Positions 1 through 7,030 of a stretch of DNA of 7,785 nt are shown here, piece after piece (the first letter of the stretch is position 1; every line of letters starts with the position of its first letter). The DNA comes from Flavobacteriales bacterium (GTDB lineage Bacteria; Bacteroidota; Bacteroidia; Flavobacteriales; BACL11): contig JABGXK010000192.1 of assembly GCA_018675825.1 (NCBI GenBank), positions 1 through 7,785 on the forward strand, written 5' to 3'. The notes under the pieces were generated by a model. That model worked only from the letters and a program-made list of their open reading frames with translations, had not been told where the DNA came from and did no database searches. The translations under genes were made by a program, and so were the position numbers.

Positions 1-1150
1 CAGGATTTTCAAGTAATTGACTAATTTTATTTATCCATATATCTAGAGAGTTTTCCTTACTATTTTTTTGTTTATATTGCCAATGTGCTGCATATCCCTT
101 TTCAGCAATTTCATCCATTCTTTTACTTCTTATCTGAACTTCAACCCACTTTCCATCATCTCCCATAACTGTTGTATGTAAAGATTCGTATCCATTAATC
201 TTAGGGGTTGAGATCCAATCTCTAAGTCTGTCAGGGTTTGGTTTATAAAAATCTGTTACTATTGAATATATTTTCCAACAATCAGATTTCTCATTTTGTT
301 TATTACTATTAACAATAATCCTTACAGCAAATTTGTCAAATATGTTATCAAATGTAACCCCCTTATGTATGATTTTCTCCCTTATTGAATAAATTGATTT
401 TGGTCTTCCTTTAATCGTTGTCTTTAATTTTTCATCTTTCAATACATTTTTGATTGGAATAGTAAACTTATTAATGTACTTGTTTCTACTCAATTTTGTC
501 TCATTAAGTTTTATAGATATAGCCTTATATATTTCAGGTTTTGTAAATTTTAAACCTAGATCTTCTAATTCAGTTTTTATTGGATATAATCCTAATCGAT
601 GAGCAAGTGGAGCATATAAATATAACGTTTCGGATGCTATTTTTAATTGTTGTTGTTTTGACATAGCGTCTAGTGTTCTCATATTATGTAACCTATCAGC
701 AAGTTTTATTATAATTACTCTAACATCATCTGATAATGTAAGTAACATTTTTCTGAAATTTTCAGCCTGTAAAGAAACTTTCTGATCAAAAACATCTGCA
801 ATTTTTGTAAGACCATTTATTATTAATGCTATTTTTTTACCAAAAATATTTTCAATATCTGATATTGTGTAATCAGTATCTTCAACAATATCATGTAATA
901 AAGCACATATAATTGACACTGTACCTAGTCCAATTTCTTTAGCACATATATGAGCAACTGCAATTGGGTGTAATATATACGGCTCTCCAGATTTTCTTCT
1001 TATATTTTCATGACCCTTTACAGCTAAGTTAAAGGCTTTTCGAATATTCTTTTTATCTTCCTTATTAGTTTTATCATTACAAGCTCTTAATAGAGATCTA
1101 TATTTGTTAATTATCTCTTTTTTTTCTAGTTCTAAATCTAAAGGTTGCAT
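1..1150 (-). CDS. Bifunctional (p)ppGpp synthetase/hydrolase, RelA/SpoT family (3' part cut by window edge)
   Basis: Long RSH-family enzyme that makes (p)ppGpp from ATP and GTP/GDP and also hydrolyses it, acting in the cytoplasm as the stringent-response switch. Reading the minus strand from the ATG at 1150-1148 gives 383 open codons to the window edge. The HD hydrolase domain (about residues 40-200) keeps the family metal and catalytic residues: H61 in SGEPYILHP, H86-D87 with E90-D91 in LLHDIVEDT, and D152 in LADRLHNMRT. The synthetase domain (about 240-370) shows GRPKSIYSI (248-256), D272 in FDKFAVRI, NGYESLHTTV (319-328) and E337 in VEVQIRS, then EKGYAAHW. Both active sites look intact, so a bifunctional Rel/SpoT is more likely than a synthetase-only RelA. 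The TGS, helical, zinc-finger and ACT regions expected in a protein of about 730 residues lie outside the window. It starts 5 bp after the glyA stop, so it is probably co-transcribed with glyA. The name (rel or spoT) cannot be settled from half the protein. Confidence 0.95.
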   Translation of the reverse strand, partial: MQPLDLELEKKEIINKYRSLLRACNDKTNKEDKKNIRKAFNLAVKGHENIRRKSGEPYILHPIAVAHICAKEIGLGTVSIICALLHDIVEDTDYTISDIENIFGKKIALIINGLTKIADVFDQKVSLQAENFRKMLLTLSDDVRVIIIKLADRLHNMRTLDAMSKQQQLKIASETLYLYAPLAHRLGLYPIKTELEDLGLKFTKPEIYKAISIKLNETKLSRNKYINKFTIPIKNVLKDEKLKTTIKGRPKSIYSIREKIIHKGVTFDNIFDKFAVRIIVNSNKQNEKSDCWKIYSIVTDFYKPNPDRLRDWISTPKINGYESLHTTVMGDDGKWVEVQIRSKRMDEIAEKGYAAHWQYKQKNSKENSLDIWINKISQLLENP

Positions 1151-1155
1151 AGGTT

Positions 1156-2430
1156 CTAGTAAGCAAAAATTTTATAATTCTTCATTAGTTTATTTACTTC
1201 CCTCTTTACTTCATTAATTTTATTTTTATCATTCCAATTCATAATCACAAGATCAATTAGATCAACAATTTTAGGTATTATATTTTCTTTAACACCTCTA
1301 GTAGTAATAGCAGGAGTTCCAAGCCTTATTCCTGAAGTAATAAATGGTGATTGAGTATCAAACGGAACCATGTTCTTATTTACAGTGATATCTGCTAAAA
1401 CTAATGCGTTTTCAGCTTGTTTTCCTGTTATGTTTTTTGATCTTAAATCTATTAACATACAATGATTATCTGTTCCTCCTGATATTATTTTATAATCTTT
1501 TTTTGCTAAACACTCAGCCATAACCTGAGCATTTAATTTAACTTGTTTATTATATTCTATAAATGAAGGTAATAAAGCTTCTCCAAAAGCAATTGCTTTT
1601 GCTGCAATGACATGTTCTAAAGGTCCACCTTGAGATCCTGGAAAAACTGCAGAATTTAATATTGTAGACATTAATTTTTTTTCTCCTTTTAGGTTAGTTA
1701 TCCCAAATGGATTTTTAAAGTCCTTACCCATCATGATCATGCCACCTCTAGGTCCTCTTAATGTTTTATGAGTTGTGGTCGTAAGTATATGGCAATGATG
1801 TGCTGGATTGTTTAATAATCCTGTAGCTATTAATCCAGCAGGATGAGCAATATCAGCTAGTAAAATTGCTCCAACTTTATCAGCAACTTCTCTAAATTTC
1901 TTATAATTCCAATCTCTTGAATATGCTGATCCACCACAAATAATCATTTTCGGATTCTCTTCAATTGCAGTTTTTTCTAATGAAAAATAGTCAATTAATC
2001 CAGTCTCCTCTTCAACGTTATAAAAAGAAGTTTTATATAGTTTTCCCGAAAAATTTACTGGAGATCCATGTGTTAAATGACCTCCGTGTGACAAATTAAA
2101 TCCTAATATTTTATCACCTGGATTTAAACATGCTAACATAACTGCTGAATTGGCTTGAGATCCAGAATGAGGTTGAACATTAGCATATTCAACATTAAAG
2201 AGAGTTTTTGCTCTATCTATCGCTATTTGTTCAATTTGATCAACAATTTCACAACCACCATAGTATCTTTTACTAGGATATCCTTCAGCATATTTATTTG
2301 TAAGACAGGACCCTGCAGCATTCATCACATTTTGACTGACAAAATTTTCAGAAGCAATTAATTCTATCCCATTTCTTTGTCTAAGATCTTCTTGATTAAT
2401 TAAATCAAATATTTGATTATCATCTTTCAT
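1156..2430 (-). CDS. glyA: Serine hydroxymethyltransferase
   Basis: Cytoplasmic PLP enzyme that interconverts serine plus tetrahydrofolate with glycine plus 5,10-methylene-tetrahydrofolate, the main entry of one-carbon units. The 424 residues match the usual family length (about 415-430). Family motifs are in order: IELIASENF (22-30), TNKYAEGYPSKRYYGG (44-59), the PLP phosphate-binding HSGSQAN (88-94), LLADIAHPAG (190-199) with D193 and H196 around the cofactor ring, TTTTHKTLRGPRGG (217-230) with Schiff-base lysine K222, PGSQGGP (264-270), and GIRLGTPA (367-374) with R368 for the substrate carboxylate. No key residue is missing. The ATG at 2430-2428 is chosen because the N-terminus matches the family and a promoter-like box lies 32 bp upstream. 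The A-rich leader has no Shine-Dalgarno motif. It is first in a leftward unit with the RelA/SpoT gene and is divergent from the flavoprotein gene. Confidence 0.98.
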   Translation of the reverse strand: MKDDNQIFDLINQEDLRQRNGIELIASENFVSQNVMNAAGSCLTNKYAEGYPSKRYYGGCEIVDQIEQIAIDRAKTLFNVEYANVQPHSGSQANSAVMLACLNPGDKILGFNLSHGGHLTHGSPVNFSGKLYKTSFYNVEEETGLIDYFSLEKTAIEENPKMIICGGSAYSRDWNYKKFREVADKVGAILLADIAHPAGLIATGLLNNPAHHCHILTTTTHKTLRGPRGGMIMMGKDFKNPFGITNLKGEKKLMSTILNSAVFPGSQGGPLEHVIAAKAIAFGEALLPSFIEYNKQVKLNAQVMAECLAKKDYKIISGGTDNHCMLIDLRSKNITGKQAENALVLADITVNKNMVPFDTQSPFITSGIRLGTPAITTRGVKENIIPKIVDLIDLVIMNWNDKNKINEVKREVNKLMKNYKIFAY

Positions 2431-2453
2431 TGTTATTTTTATTTTTAATTTCG
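2425..2453 (+). promoter_or_regulatory. Weak candidate promoter for the flavoprotein gene
   Basis: TAATTTCG (2446-2453) differs at one position from TAnnTTTG and sits 25 bp before the ATG at 2479. TTTC at 2425-2428, 17 bp upstream, is a one-mismatch -33 candidate within the first codons of glyA. It is the best plus-strand candidate in the 48-bp gap, but both elements are imperfect. Confidence 0.3.
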
Positions 2454-2462
2454 TATTATCAA

Positions 2463-2491
2463 CAAATATAATTTTTTTATGAATAGACTAA
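2463..2491 (-). promoter_or_regulatory. Candidate promoter for glyA and the rel/spoT gene
   Basis: On the minus strand TATATTTG (2470-2463) is a perfect match to the Bacteroidota -7 box TAnnTTTG. Seventeen bases upstream of it is TTAG (2491-2488), a weak match to the TTTG/TTG -33 element. This second element lies inside the first codons of the divergent gene. Predicted transcription would start near 2456, giving a leader of about 25 nt before the glyA ATG. The -7 box is seen directly. Promoter function is inference, and in such AT-rich DNA the box can occur by chance. Confidence 0.55.
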
Positions 2492-3426
2492 CTGATCTTT
2501 TAAAAATAAAATACCCTATTATTCAAGGAGGAATGATATGGTGTAGTGGATGGCGTTTAGTTAGTGCAGTTAGTAATAATGGTGGATTAGGACTTATTGG
2601 TTCTGGCTCTATGTATCCTGATAATTTAGAACACCACATAAAAAAGTGCAAAGAAAATACTGCTAATTCTTTTGGTGTTAATCTTCCATTAATGTACCCA
2701 GATATTAAGGAACATATTAAAGTTATTTTAAAAGAAAAAATTAAGATCGTCTTTACATCAGCTGGTAATCCTATGACTTATACAAAAATACTTAAAGATA
2801 ATGGAGTAACTGTTGTACATGTAGTTGCTAATAAAAAGTTTGCTCTTAAATGTATTGATGCTGGTGTGGATGCTATTGTTGCTGAAGGTTTTGAAGCTGG
2901 TGGTCATAATGGTCATGAAGAAATTACTTCTTTGTGTTTAATCCCACAAATTAGATCTTGTATTGATATTCCTCTTATTGCAGCTGGAGGAATTGCTTCA
3001 GGTTCTTCAATGCTTGCCGCTATGTCACTTGGAGCTGATGGAGTGCAAATTGGTAGTCTTTTCGCTTCAAGTAAAGAATCATCTGCACATAATAACTTTA
3101 AAGATAAAATTTTGCAAGCTAAAGATGGTGATACTAAGTTAACACTTAAAGAAATTATGCCAGTACGTTTATTAAAAAATGAATTTTATAATCAAGTTAT
3201 AAATGCTTACAAAACTAATGCTTCAAGAGAAGATTTGGTAAATATCTTGTCCAAAGGTCGTGCTAAGATAGGTATGTTTGAAGGAGATGTTAAAAATGGA
3301 GAGTTAGAAATTGGTCAAGTAGCAGCAATGATTGATTCAATTAAAGAGGTTAAAGATATATTTACTGATCTGATAGAGGATTTTAATTTTCATAATAATA
3401 GAATATCAGATATACATTTTGATTAA
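2479..3426 (+). CDS. FMN-dependent NAD(P)H oxidoreductase, nitronate monooxygenase/YrpB/FabK-like
   Basis: A 315-residue soluble TIM-barrel flavoprotein of the 2-nitropropane dioxygenase-like family. It opens with YPIIQGGMIWCSGWRLVSAV (12-31) and then the NNGGLGLIGSGS strand/turn (33-44). Next come FGVNLP (65-70), FTSAGNP (92-98) and AEGFEAGGHNG (135-145), in which H143 occupies the catalytic-histidine position of the family. The FMN-phosphate loops are IAAGGIASG (167-175) and GADGVQIGSLF (185-195). Near the C-terminus GELEIGQVAAMI (274-285) is a typical YrpB/FabK-type ending. Known members include nitronate monooxygenases, NAD(P)H:quinone reductases and the enoyl-ACP reductase FabK. The sequence fits the YrpB/FabK side well, but the substrate cannot be decided by motif alone. 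ATG 2479 is preceded by an in-frame TAA at 2446-2448 with no other start between. The last 15 or so residues (FNFHNNRISD...) look like a lineage-specific tail. The gene is divergent from glyA. The next gene has its own promoter-like site, so this one may be monocistronic. Confidence 0.85.
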   Translation: MNRLTDLLKIKYPIIQGGMIWCSGWRLVSAVSNNGGLGLIGSGSMYPDNLEHHIKKCKENTANSFGVNLPLMYPDIKEHIKVILKEKIKIVFTSAGNPMTYTKILKDNGVTVVHVVANKKFALKCIDAGVDAIVAEGFEAGGHNGHEEITSLCLIPQIRSCIDIPLIAAGGIASGSSMLAAMSLGADGVQIGSLFASSKESSAHNNFKDKILQAKDGDTKLTLKEIMPVRLLKNEFYNQVINAYKTNASREDLVNILSKGRAKIGMFEGDVKNGELEIGQVAAMIDSIKEVKDIFTDLIEDFNFHNNRISDIHFD

Positions 3427-3470
3427 AGATATATATAATTTCTTTTATTATTTTCTAGCATTTTAAAATT

Positions 3471-3500
3471 ATTGATTAGTATTAATAATTTGTAAATTTG
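3471..3500 (+). promoter_or_regulatory. Candidate Bacteroidota promoter for the T9SS cargo gene
   Basis: ATTG at 3471-3474, an 18-bp spacer, and a perfect -7 box TAAATTTG at 3493-3500 form the best two-part Bacteroidota promoter match in the window. The predicted start of transcription is near 3507, leaving a leader of about 10 nt before ATG 3518 and no room for a standard ribosome binding site. The rest of the 91-bp gap (3427-3517) is AT-rich with no GC-stemmed terminator for the upstream gene. Confidence 0.6.
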
Positions 3501-3517
3501 TAAAAAAATTATAATTA

Positions 3518-3574
3518 ATGAAAAAAATAGTTTTTTCTGCTCTTTTATTGCTTTTTTCTTTTAACTCATTTTCA
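3518..3574 (+). other. Signal peptide of the T9SS cargo protein
   Basis: Two lysines at residues 2-3 are followed by a hydrophobic stretch (IVFSALLLLFSF). A small-residue cleavage site S17-F18-S19 satisfies the -3/-1 rule, so the mature protein would start SHLMGGE. There is no lipobox cysteine, so it is a Sec/signal peptidase I substrate rather than a lipoprotein. Confidence 0.85.
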
Positions 3575-6500
3575 TCTCATTTAATGGGTGGTGAGATTAC
3601 CTGGCAATGTATCAAATCTGGTTCTGATATTGGTAAGTATATTTTTACTATGAAAGTATATAGAGATTGTTCTGGAATTACTGTTTCAACTCTAACTCAA
3701 ACCATTCAAGTCTGGAATCATCCTTCAGTCGTTAGTTTTCAATTAGATTTTCTTTTGAATCAAGATGTCTCCCCAATTTGTGATCCAATTAATAGTGGTA
3801 ACTCACAACTTAATTGTGCTAGTGGTGATCCTGGTTCAGTTGAAGAATATATTTTTGAATCCCAACCTGTTCAGTTACCTGGCGTTCCTCCTAATAATGG
3901 ATGGCAATTTACTTGGGATAATTGTTGTAGAAATGCTGCTATTACAAATATTCTTAATCCATCTTCTGCAGGTTTTACTTTAAGAGCTTCAATGTACCCA
4001 TTTATAGATCCAACTTCCGGAACGGCTATTCCTGCAGATCCTTGTTTTGACTCATCTCCTGAATTTAAAGAACAACCTAAAACAATTCTATGTACTGGAT
4101 TTCCTTTTTCTTATAGTCATAATGCTGCTGATGAAGAGCTTGATGAATTAATATACTCATGGGGTGAACCTCTAGATGATTTTGGTTTAGTTTATAATCC
4201 TCCAGTTGATCCTTTACCTTTAATATATAATGCTCCTTATACTATATCATCACCTTTACCTGGGAATCCATCCTTAGATCCTAGTACTGGAGAAATTTCT
4301 TATGATGCTAATATATCTGGTAATTTTGTTACTTGTGTTAAGGTTCAAGCATGGAAGTGTAACCAGTTAGTTTCTGAAATATTTAGAGAAGTTCAAGTTG
4401 TCTTAATATCTTGTCCAACAATGCCAGCATCATTAATTCCTAATAATCCTCCTTCTGTTGAAGCTCCTTTTATAGATTCTCTTACTAATTTACCTAGCTT
4501 TGATACAACTGTTTTTGCTGGTTCATTAGTTGAATTTACTATTGATGGAATTGATGCAGATTTGTACGGAGGTAATATTCCTCAAGAACTAACAATGGAA
4601 GTTTCTGGTGGACAGTTTGCAAATGATTTTTTAACTTCAACTGATTGTCTTAACCCTCCATGTGCTACTTTTAACAATACCGCTGGTGTGCCAGCTCCTT
4701 TTACAAACTTTGGAGTTGTTTCTGGAATATTTCGTTGGCAAACTTCTTGTAACCATATTGCTGCTCTTACTGGATGTGGTCAAACATCAAATGTATTTAC
4801 TTTCTTAGTTAAAGTTTACGATGATTTTTGTCCTGCTAATGGACTTAGATTTGCTACTATAAAAGTTACTGTTGTTCCTTTACCTATTGATATATCTCCA
4901 GATATTAGATGTGTTTCTGTTCTAGAAAATGGAAATGTTGAAGTTTCTTGGGAACACATTCCATCTGCTCCTGCTAGTACTGTTTATTCACTTTTTCACT
5001 CAGATAGCGAGAATGGTCCTTTTACTATAGTTGATAGTATTTTTTATCCTGATAGTACATTTTTGCATAATATTGTTAATGCTAATAATGAATCACAGTA
5101 TTATTATTTAACGTCCTTATCTTCTTGTGCTGATGAATCAGCCCCTTCTGACACTTTAAAATCTATTAAACTTGAAGGAGTTGGAATAAATGGAGATACT
5201 GAAGCTGATTTAAATTGGAATGAAATTCATTTATATAATCTACCAACTTCATTTCTAGAATACAATATTTATGCTCTAGATGGGAATTTGGATTGGCAGA
5301 ATGTAGGTTCTTCATTAAATACTAATTATATTTTTCCTGCTCAAACATGTAATTCTCCACAAAAACTATATATTAGTCTTGAAGATGATAATGGCTGTGT
5401 ATCTAACTCTTCAATAAAAGAAATTATCTTAAAAGATACAATTAGTCCAAACAAACCTGTCATTCTTGATGTATCTGTTAATTCAAATGGTAAGTCAGTT
5501 ATTTCATGGTCATCATCTTCAACTGATGTAGATGTTTATGCAATATATATTCAAGATGAGTTTGGCGCTTGGATTACTATCGATTCAGTTTATGGTTTTT
5601 CAAATAATTCTTTTGAGTATGTATCTTCTAATGCTGATAATAATTATGAAACATTTAGTATCCGTTCTATAGATAGTTGTGGAAATGCAAGTTCAAGAAG
5701 TATTATGCATAATTCTATGAATTTAATCTCTAAGATAGATGTTTGTGACTTATCAATTAATATTAATTGGAATAATTATATAAATTTTAAAAACGAATTA
5801 AGTCATTATAAGATTTATATTTACACTACTGATACACAAGGAAATATTGTACAAGATTCTGTCAGAATAGATCAAGGATTAAGTTATGAGATCAATAATA
5901 TTCAAAAGGGATATAACTATTATTTTTATATCTCTGCATTTAATGGTGATTCTTCATTAGTTGCAATATCTGATCAAGTAAATCATTATATAACTCTTCC
6001 TTTACAACCTAATTATAATTATATTGATTACGTAACTGTAGATAATAATAATATTGAAATTAGTTGTTTAGTAGATAATAATGCTATTATAGATCGCTAT
6101 TTAATATTCAGATCTTTTGAAGATGATTCAGTTTTTAGTGAAATTGGTAGTGTATTATTTAATAGTAGTTCTTACATATTATATACAGATAAGACAGCTA
6201 AACCACAAAATAACTACTATCAATACCAAGTCTATCCTGTTGACACATGTAATAATATTATTCAAGCCCCATCAGTTTATCAAAGTCTAGATGACACATC
6301 ATTTGGTCAATCTATTTATCTCTCTTCTGAAATTAATGTTGATTATAATGATAACCCTTTATTTTTAGAACAGTATACAAATACTTTAACTTTCAATGAA
6401 TATGATAAATGGCTGGGTGGTGTTTCAGAATATCAGCTTTTTAGATCTGTAAATAGAGGTGAATTTGATGTTCTTCCTTTATATATTTTTGATAGAATTA

Positions 6501-6940
6501 ATAATTCTGAAGAAGAATTAAAGTATATTGATATTGTCACGGAATTTGGTGATGGAAATGGACGTTTTTGCTATTACATTAAAGCTATTGAAGGAAACAC
6601 TAATCCTTATGGATCAGTTTTTGAAGGAAGTTATTCAAATATTTCATGTGTGTCGCAAACCCCAATACTTTATGTTCCAACCTCTTTCACTCCAAATGGA
6701 GATGAACATAATGAAATTTTCAAACCAATAACAAATTTTGTATCTGAGATTGGTTATGAATTTTCAATTTATTCTAGATCAGGAGATATGATATTTTCTA
6801 CTAATAATCCATTAAAAGGTTGGGATGGAACATATGAAGGTCGTTTTGTTCAGAATGATAATTATGTTTATCATATCTCTTATCTTAATGGTATAGGAGA
6901 TTTAACAGAAAAAGTTCATATTTTTACACTAATTCGTTAG
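3518..6940 (+). CDS. Large secreted/surface protein with T9SS type B sorting domain (gliding motility-associated C-terminal domain family)
   Basis: An exported protein of 1140 residues, probably moved by Sec across the inner membrane and by the type IX system across the outer membrane, then released or anchored at the surface. Residues 1-19 form a signal peptide (MKK, hydrophobic 4-15, likely cleavage SFS|SHLMGG). Residues 20-300 are Cys-rich and begin with SHLMGGEITW, then KVYRDC (46-51) and DNCCRNAAITN (134-144), a head seen in many Bacteroidota proteins of this class. Residues 310-455 resemble cadherin/PKD-like beta domains (GIFRWQTSC 403-411, VKVYDDFCP 431-439). Residues 460-1045 hold about six FN3-like modules. 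Residues 1050-1140 are the CHU_C-type sorting domain. I count 26 cysteines, consistent with disulfides outside the cytoplasm. No catalytic motif was recognised, so an adhesive or matrix role is only a guess. ATG 3518 is fixed by an in-frame TAA at 3512-3514 and by the signal peptide. No T9SS machinery gene is in the window. Confidence 0.9.
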   Translation: MKKIVFSALLLLFSFNSFSSHLMGGEITWQCIKSGSDIGKYIFTMKVYRDCSGITVSTLTQTIQVWNHPSVVSFQLDFLLNQDVSPICDPINSGNSQLNCASGDPGSVEEYIFESQPVQLPGVPPNNGWQFTWDNCCRNAAITNILNPSSAGFTLRASMYPFIDPTSGTAIPADPCFDSSPEFKEQPKTILCTGFPFSYSHNAADEELDELIYSWGEPLDDFGLVYNPPVDPLPLIYNAPYTISSPLPGNPSLDPSTGEISYDANISGNFVTCVKVQAWKCNQLVSEIFREVQVVLISCPTMPASLIPNNPPSVEAPFIDSLTNLPSFDTTVFAGSLVEFTIDGIDADLYGGNIPQELTMEVSGGQFANDFLTSTDCLNPPCATFNNTAGVPAPFTNFGVVSGIFRWQTSCNHIAALTGCGQTSNVFTFLVKVYDDFCPANGLRFATIKVTVVPLPIDISPDIRCVSVLENGNVEVSWEHIPSAPASTVYSLFHSDSENGPFTIVDSIFYPDSTFLHNIVNANNESQYYYLTSLSSCADESAPSDTLKSIKLEGVGINGDTEADLNWNEIHLYNLPTSFLEYNIYALDGNLDWQNVGSSLNTNYIFPAQTCNSPQKLYISLEDDNGCVSNSSIKEIILKDTISPNKPVILDVSVNSNGKSVISWSSSSTDVDVYAIYIQDEFGAWITIDSVYGFSNNSFEYVSSNADNNYETFSIRSIDSCGNASSRSIMHNSMNLISKIDVCDLSININWNNYINFKNELSHYKIYIYTTDTQGNIVQDSVRIDQGLSYEINNIQKGYNYYFYISAFNGDSSLVAISDQVNHYITLPLQPNYNYIDYVTVDNNNIEISCLVDNNAIIDRYLIFRSFEDDSVFSEIGSVLFNSSSYILYTDKTAKPQNNYYQYQVYPVDTCNNIIQAPSVYQSLDDTSFGQSIYLSSEINVDYNDNPLFLEQYTNTLTFNEYDKWLGGVSEYQLFRSVNRGEFDVLPLYIFDRINNSEEELKYIDIVTEFGDGNGRFCYYIKAIEGNTNPYGSVFEGSYSNISCVSQTPILYVPTSFTPNGDEHNEIFKPITNFVSEIGYEFSIYSRSGDMIFSTNNPLKGWDGTYEGRFVQNDNYVYHISYLNGIGDLTEKVHIFTLIR
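4895..6652 (+). repeat. About six divergent fibronectin-III-like modules in the T9SS cargo protein
   Basis: Residues 460-1045 repeat one pattern: a B-strand with a core aromatic, then a Tyr-rich strand with a following turn, then a strand near the module end. The B-strand core positions are W478, W567, W664, W751, C850 and F959, spaced 89, 97, 87, 99 and 109 residues apart. The middle strands read YSLFHSD, YNIYALD, YAIYIQD, YKIYIYT, YLIFRSF and YQLFRSV. The late strands read YYYLTSLSSC, LYISLEDDNGC, FSIRSIDSCGN, YFYISAFNGDS, YQYQVYPVDTC and CYYIKAIEGN. The modules are far too diverged for DNA-level repeats. The FN3 assignment is by pattern and not by a profile search. Confidence 0.65.
6659..6937 (+). 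other. T9SS type B C-terminal sorting domain (CHU_C type)
   Basis: Residues 1048-1140 show the family landmarks in order: YVPTSFTPNGDEHNEIF (1052-1068), a strand EFSIYSRSGDMIF (1081-1093), GWDGTYEGRFVQNDNYVYHI (1101-1120), and a final strand KVHIFTLIR at the very C-terminus. In characterised members this domain directs export through the T9SS. Type B domains are handled differently from the shorter type A Por_Secre_tail domain. Confidence 0.92.
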
Positions 6941-7002
6941 TTGTCTAGATTTTTTTGAAAAAAAAGTATCATTTTTACACACCATTTTTTGTTGTAAATC
7001 GT

Positions 7003-7010
7003 TAATTTTG
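7003..7010 (+). promoter_or_regulatory. Candidate -7 promoter box for guaB
   Basis: TAATTTTG is a perfect TAnnTTTG match 20 bp before the guaB ATG. No TTG/TTTG is found at the expected 17-23 bp upstream. The nearest TTTG (6988-6991) is only 11 bp away, so the -33 element is missing or degenerate. The predicted leader is about 14 nt. The rest of the 90-bp gap 6941-7030 is AT-rich. I see no GC-stemmed terminator and no purine-type riboswitch fold. Confidence 0.5.
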
Positions 7011-7030
7011 CAGACTTTTAGTTAACTGCT

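Noticed and set aside
1..1150. Synthetase-only RelA or a pseudogene, because no complete open frame is seen
   Set aside because: The frame is open to the window edge with no internal stop, and both the HD hydrolase and synthetase motifs are intact. It is truncated only by the window.
2155..2361. Plus-strand 68-codon open frame inside glyA
   Set aside because: It lies antisense to the conserved N-terminal part of serine hydroxymethyltransferase, has no recognisable domain, and reads as low-complexity Ile/Phe/Ser from complementary AT-rich codons.
3468..3489. ATTATT...AATAAT inverted repeat as a terminator or operator before the cargo gene
   Set aside because: A 6-bp all-AT stem with a 10-nt loop is expected by chance here, and it overlaps the better-supported -33 promoter element.
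3575..3600. Possible N-terminal histidine of a copper-dependent polysaccharide monooxygenase (HLMGG)
   Set aside because: The -3/-1 rule favours cleavage before S20 rather than before H21. The following SHLMGGEITW segment fits the known head of T9SS cargo proteins, and I could not recognise LPMO motifs.
3765..3983. 72-codon open frame within the cargo gene
   Set aside because: It is in a shifted frame of a clearly coding region. Its hydrophobic run of Leu/Ile/Val comes from frame-shifted AT-rich codons and does not indicate a real membrane protein.
6528..6731. 67-codon open frame near the 3' end of the cargo gene
   Set aside because: It is out of frame with the FN3-like and sorting-domain coding sequence, and nothing in it resembles a known protein.
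6950..6965. T7-G-A8 run after the cargo gene stop as an intrinsic terminator
   Set aside because: The only possible stem is all A-U with a tiny loop, and it is not followed directly by a T tract. In DNA this AT-rich it is indistinguishable from chance.
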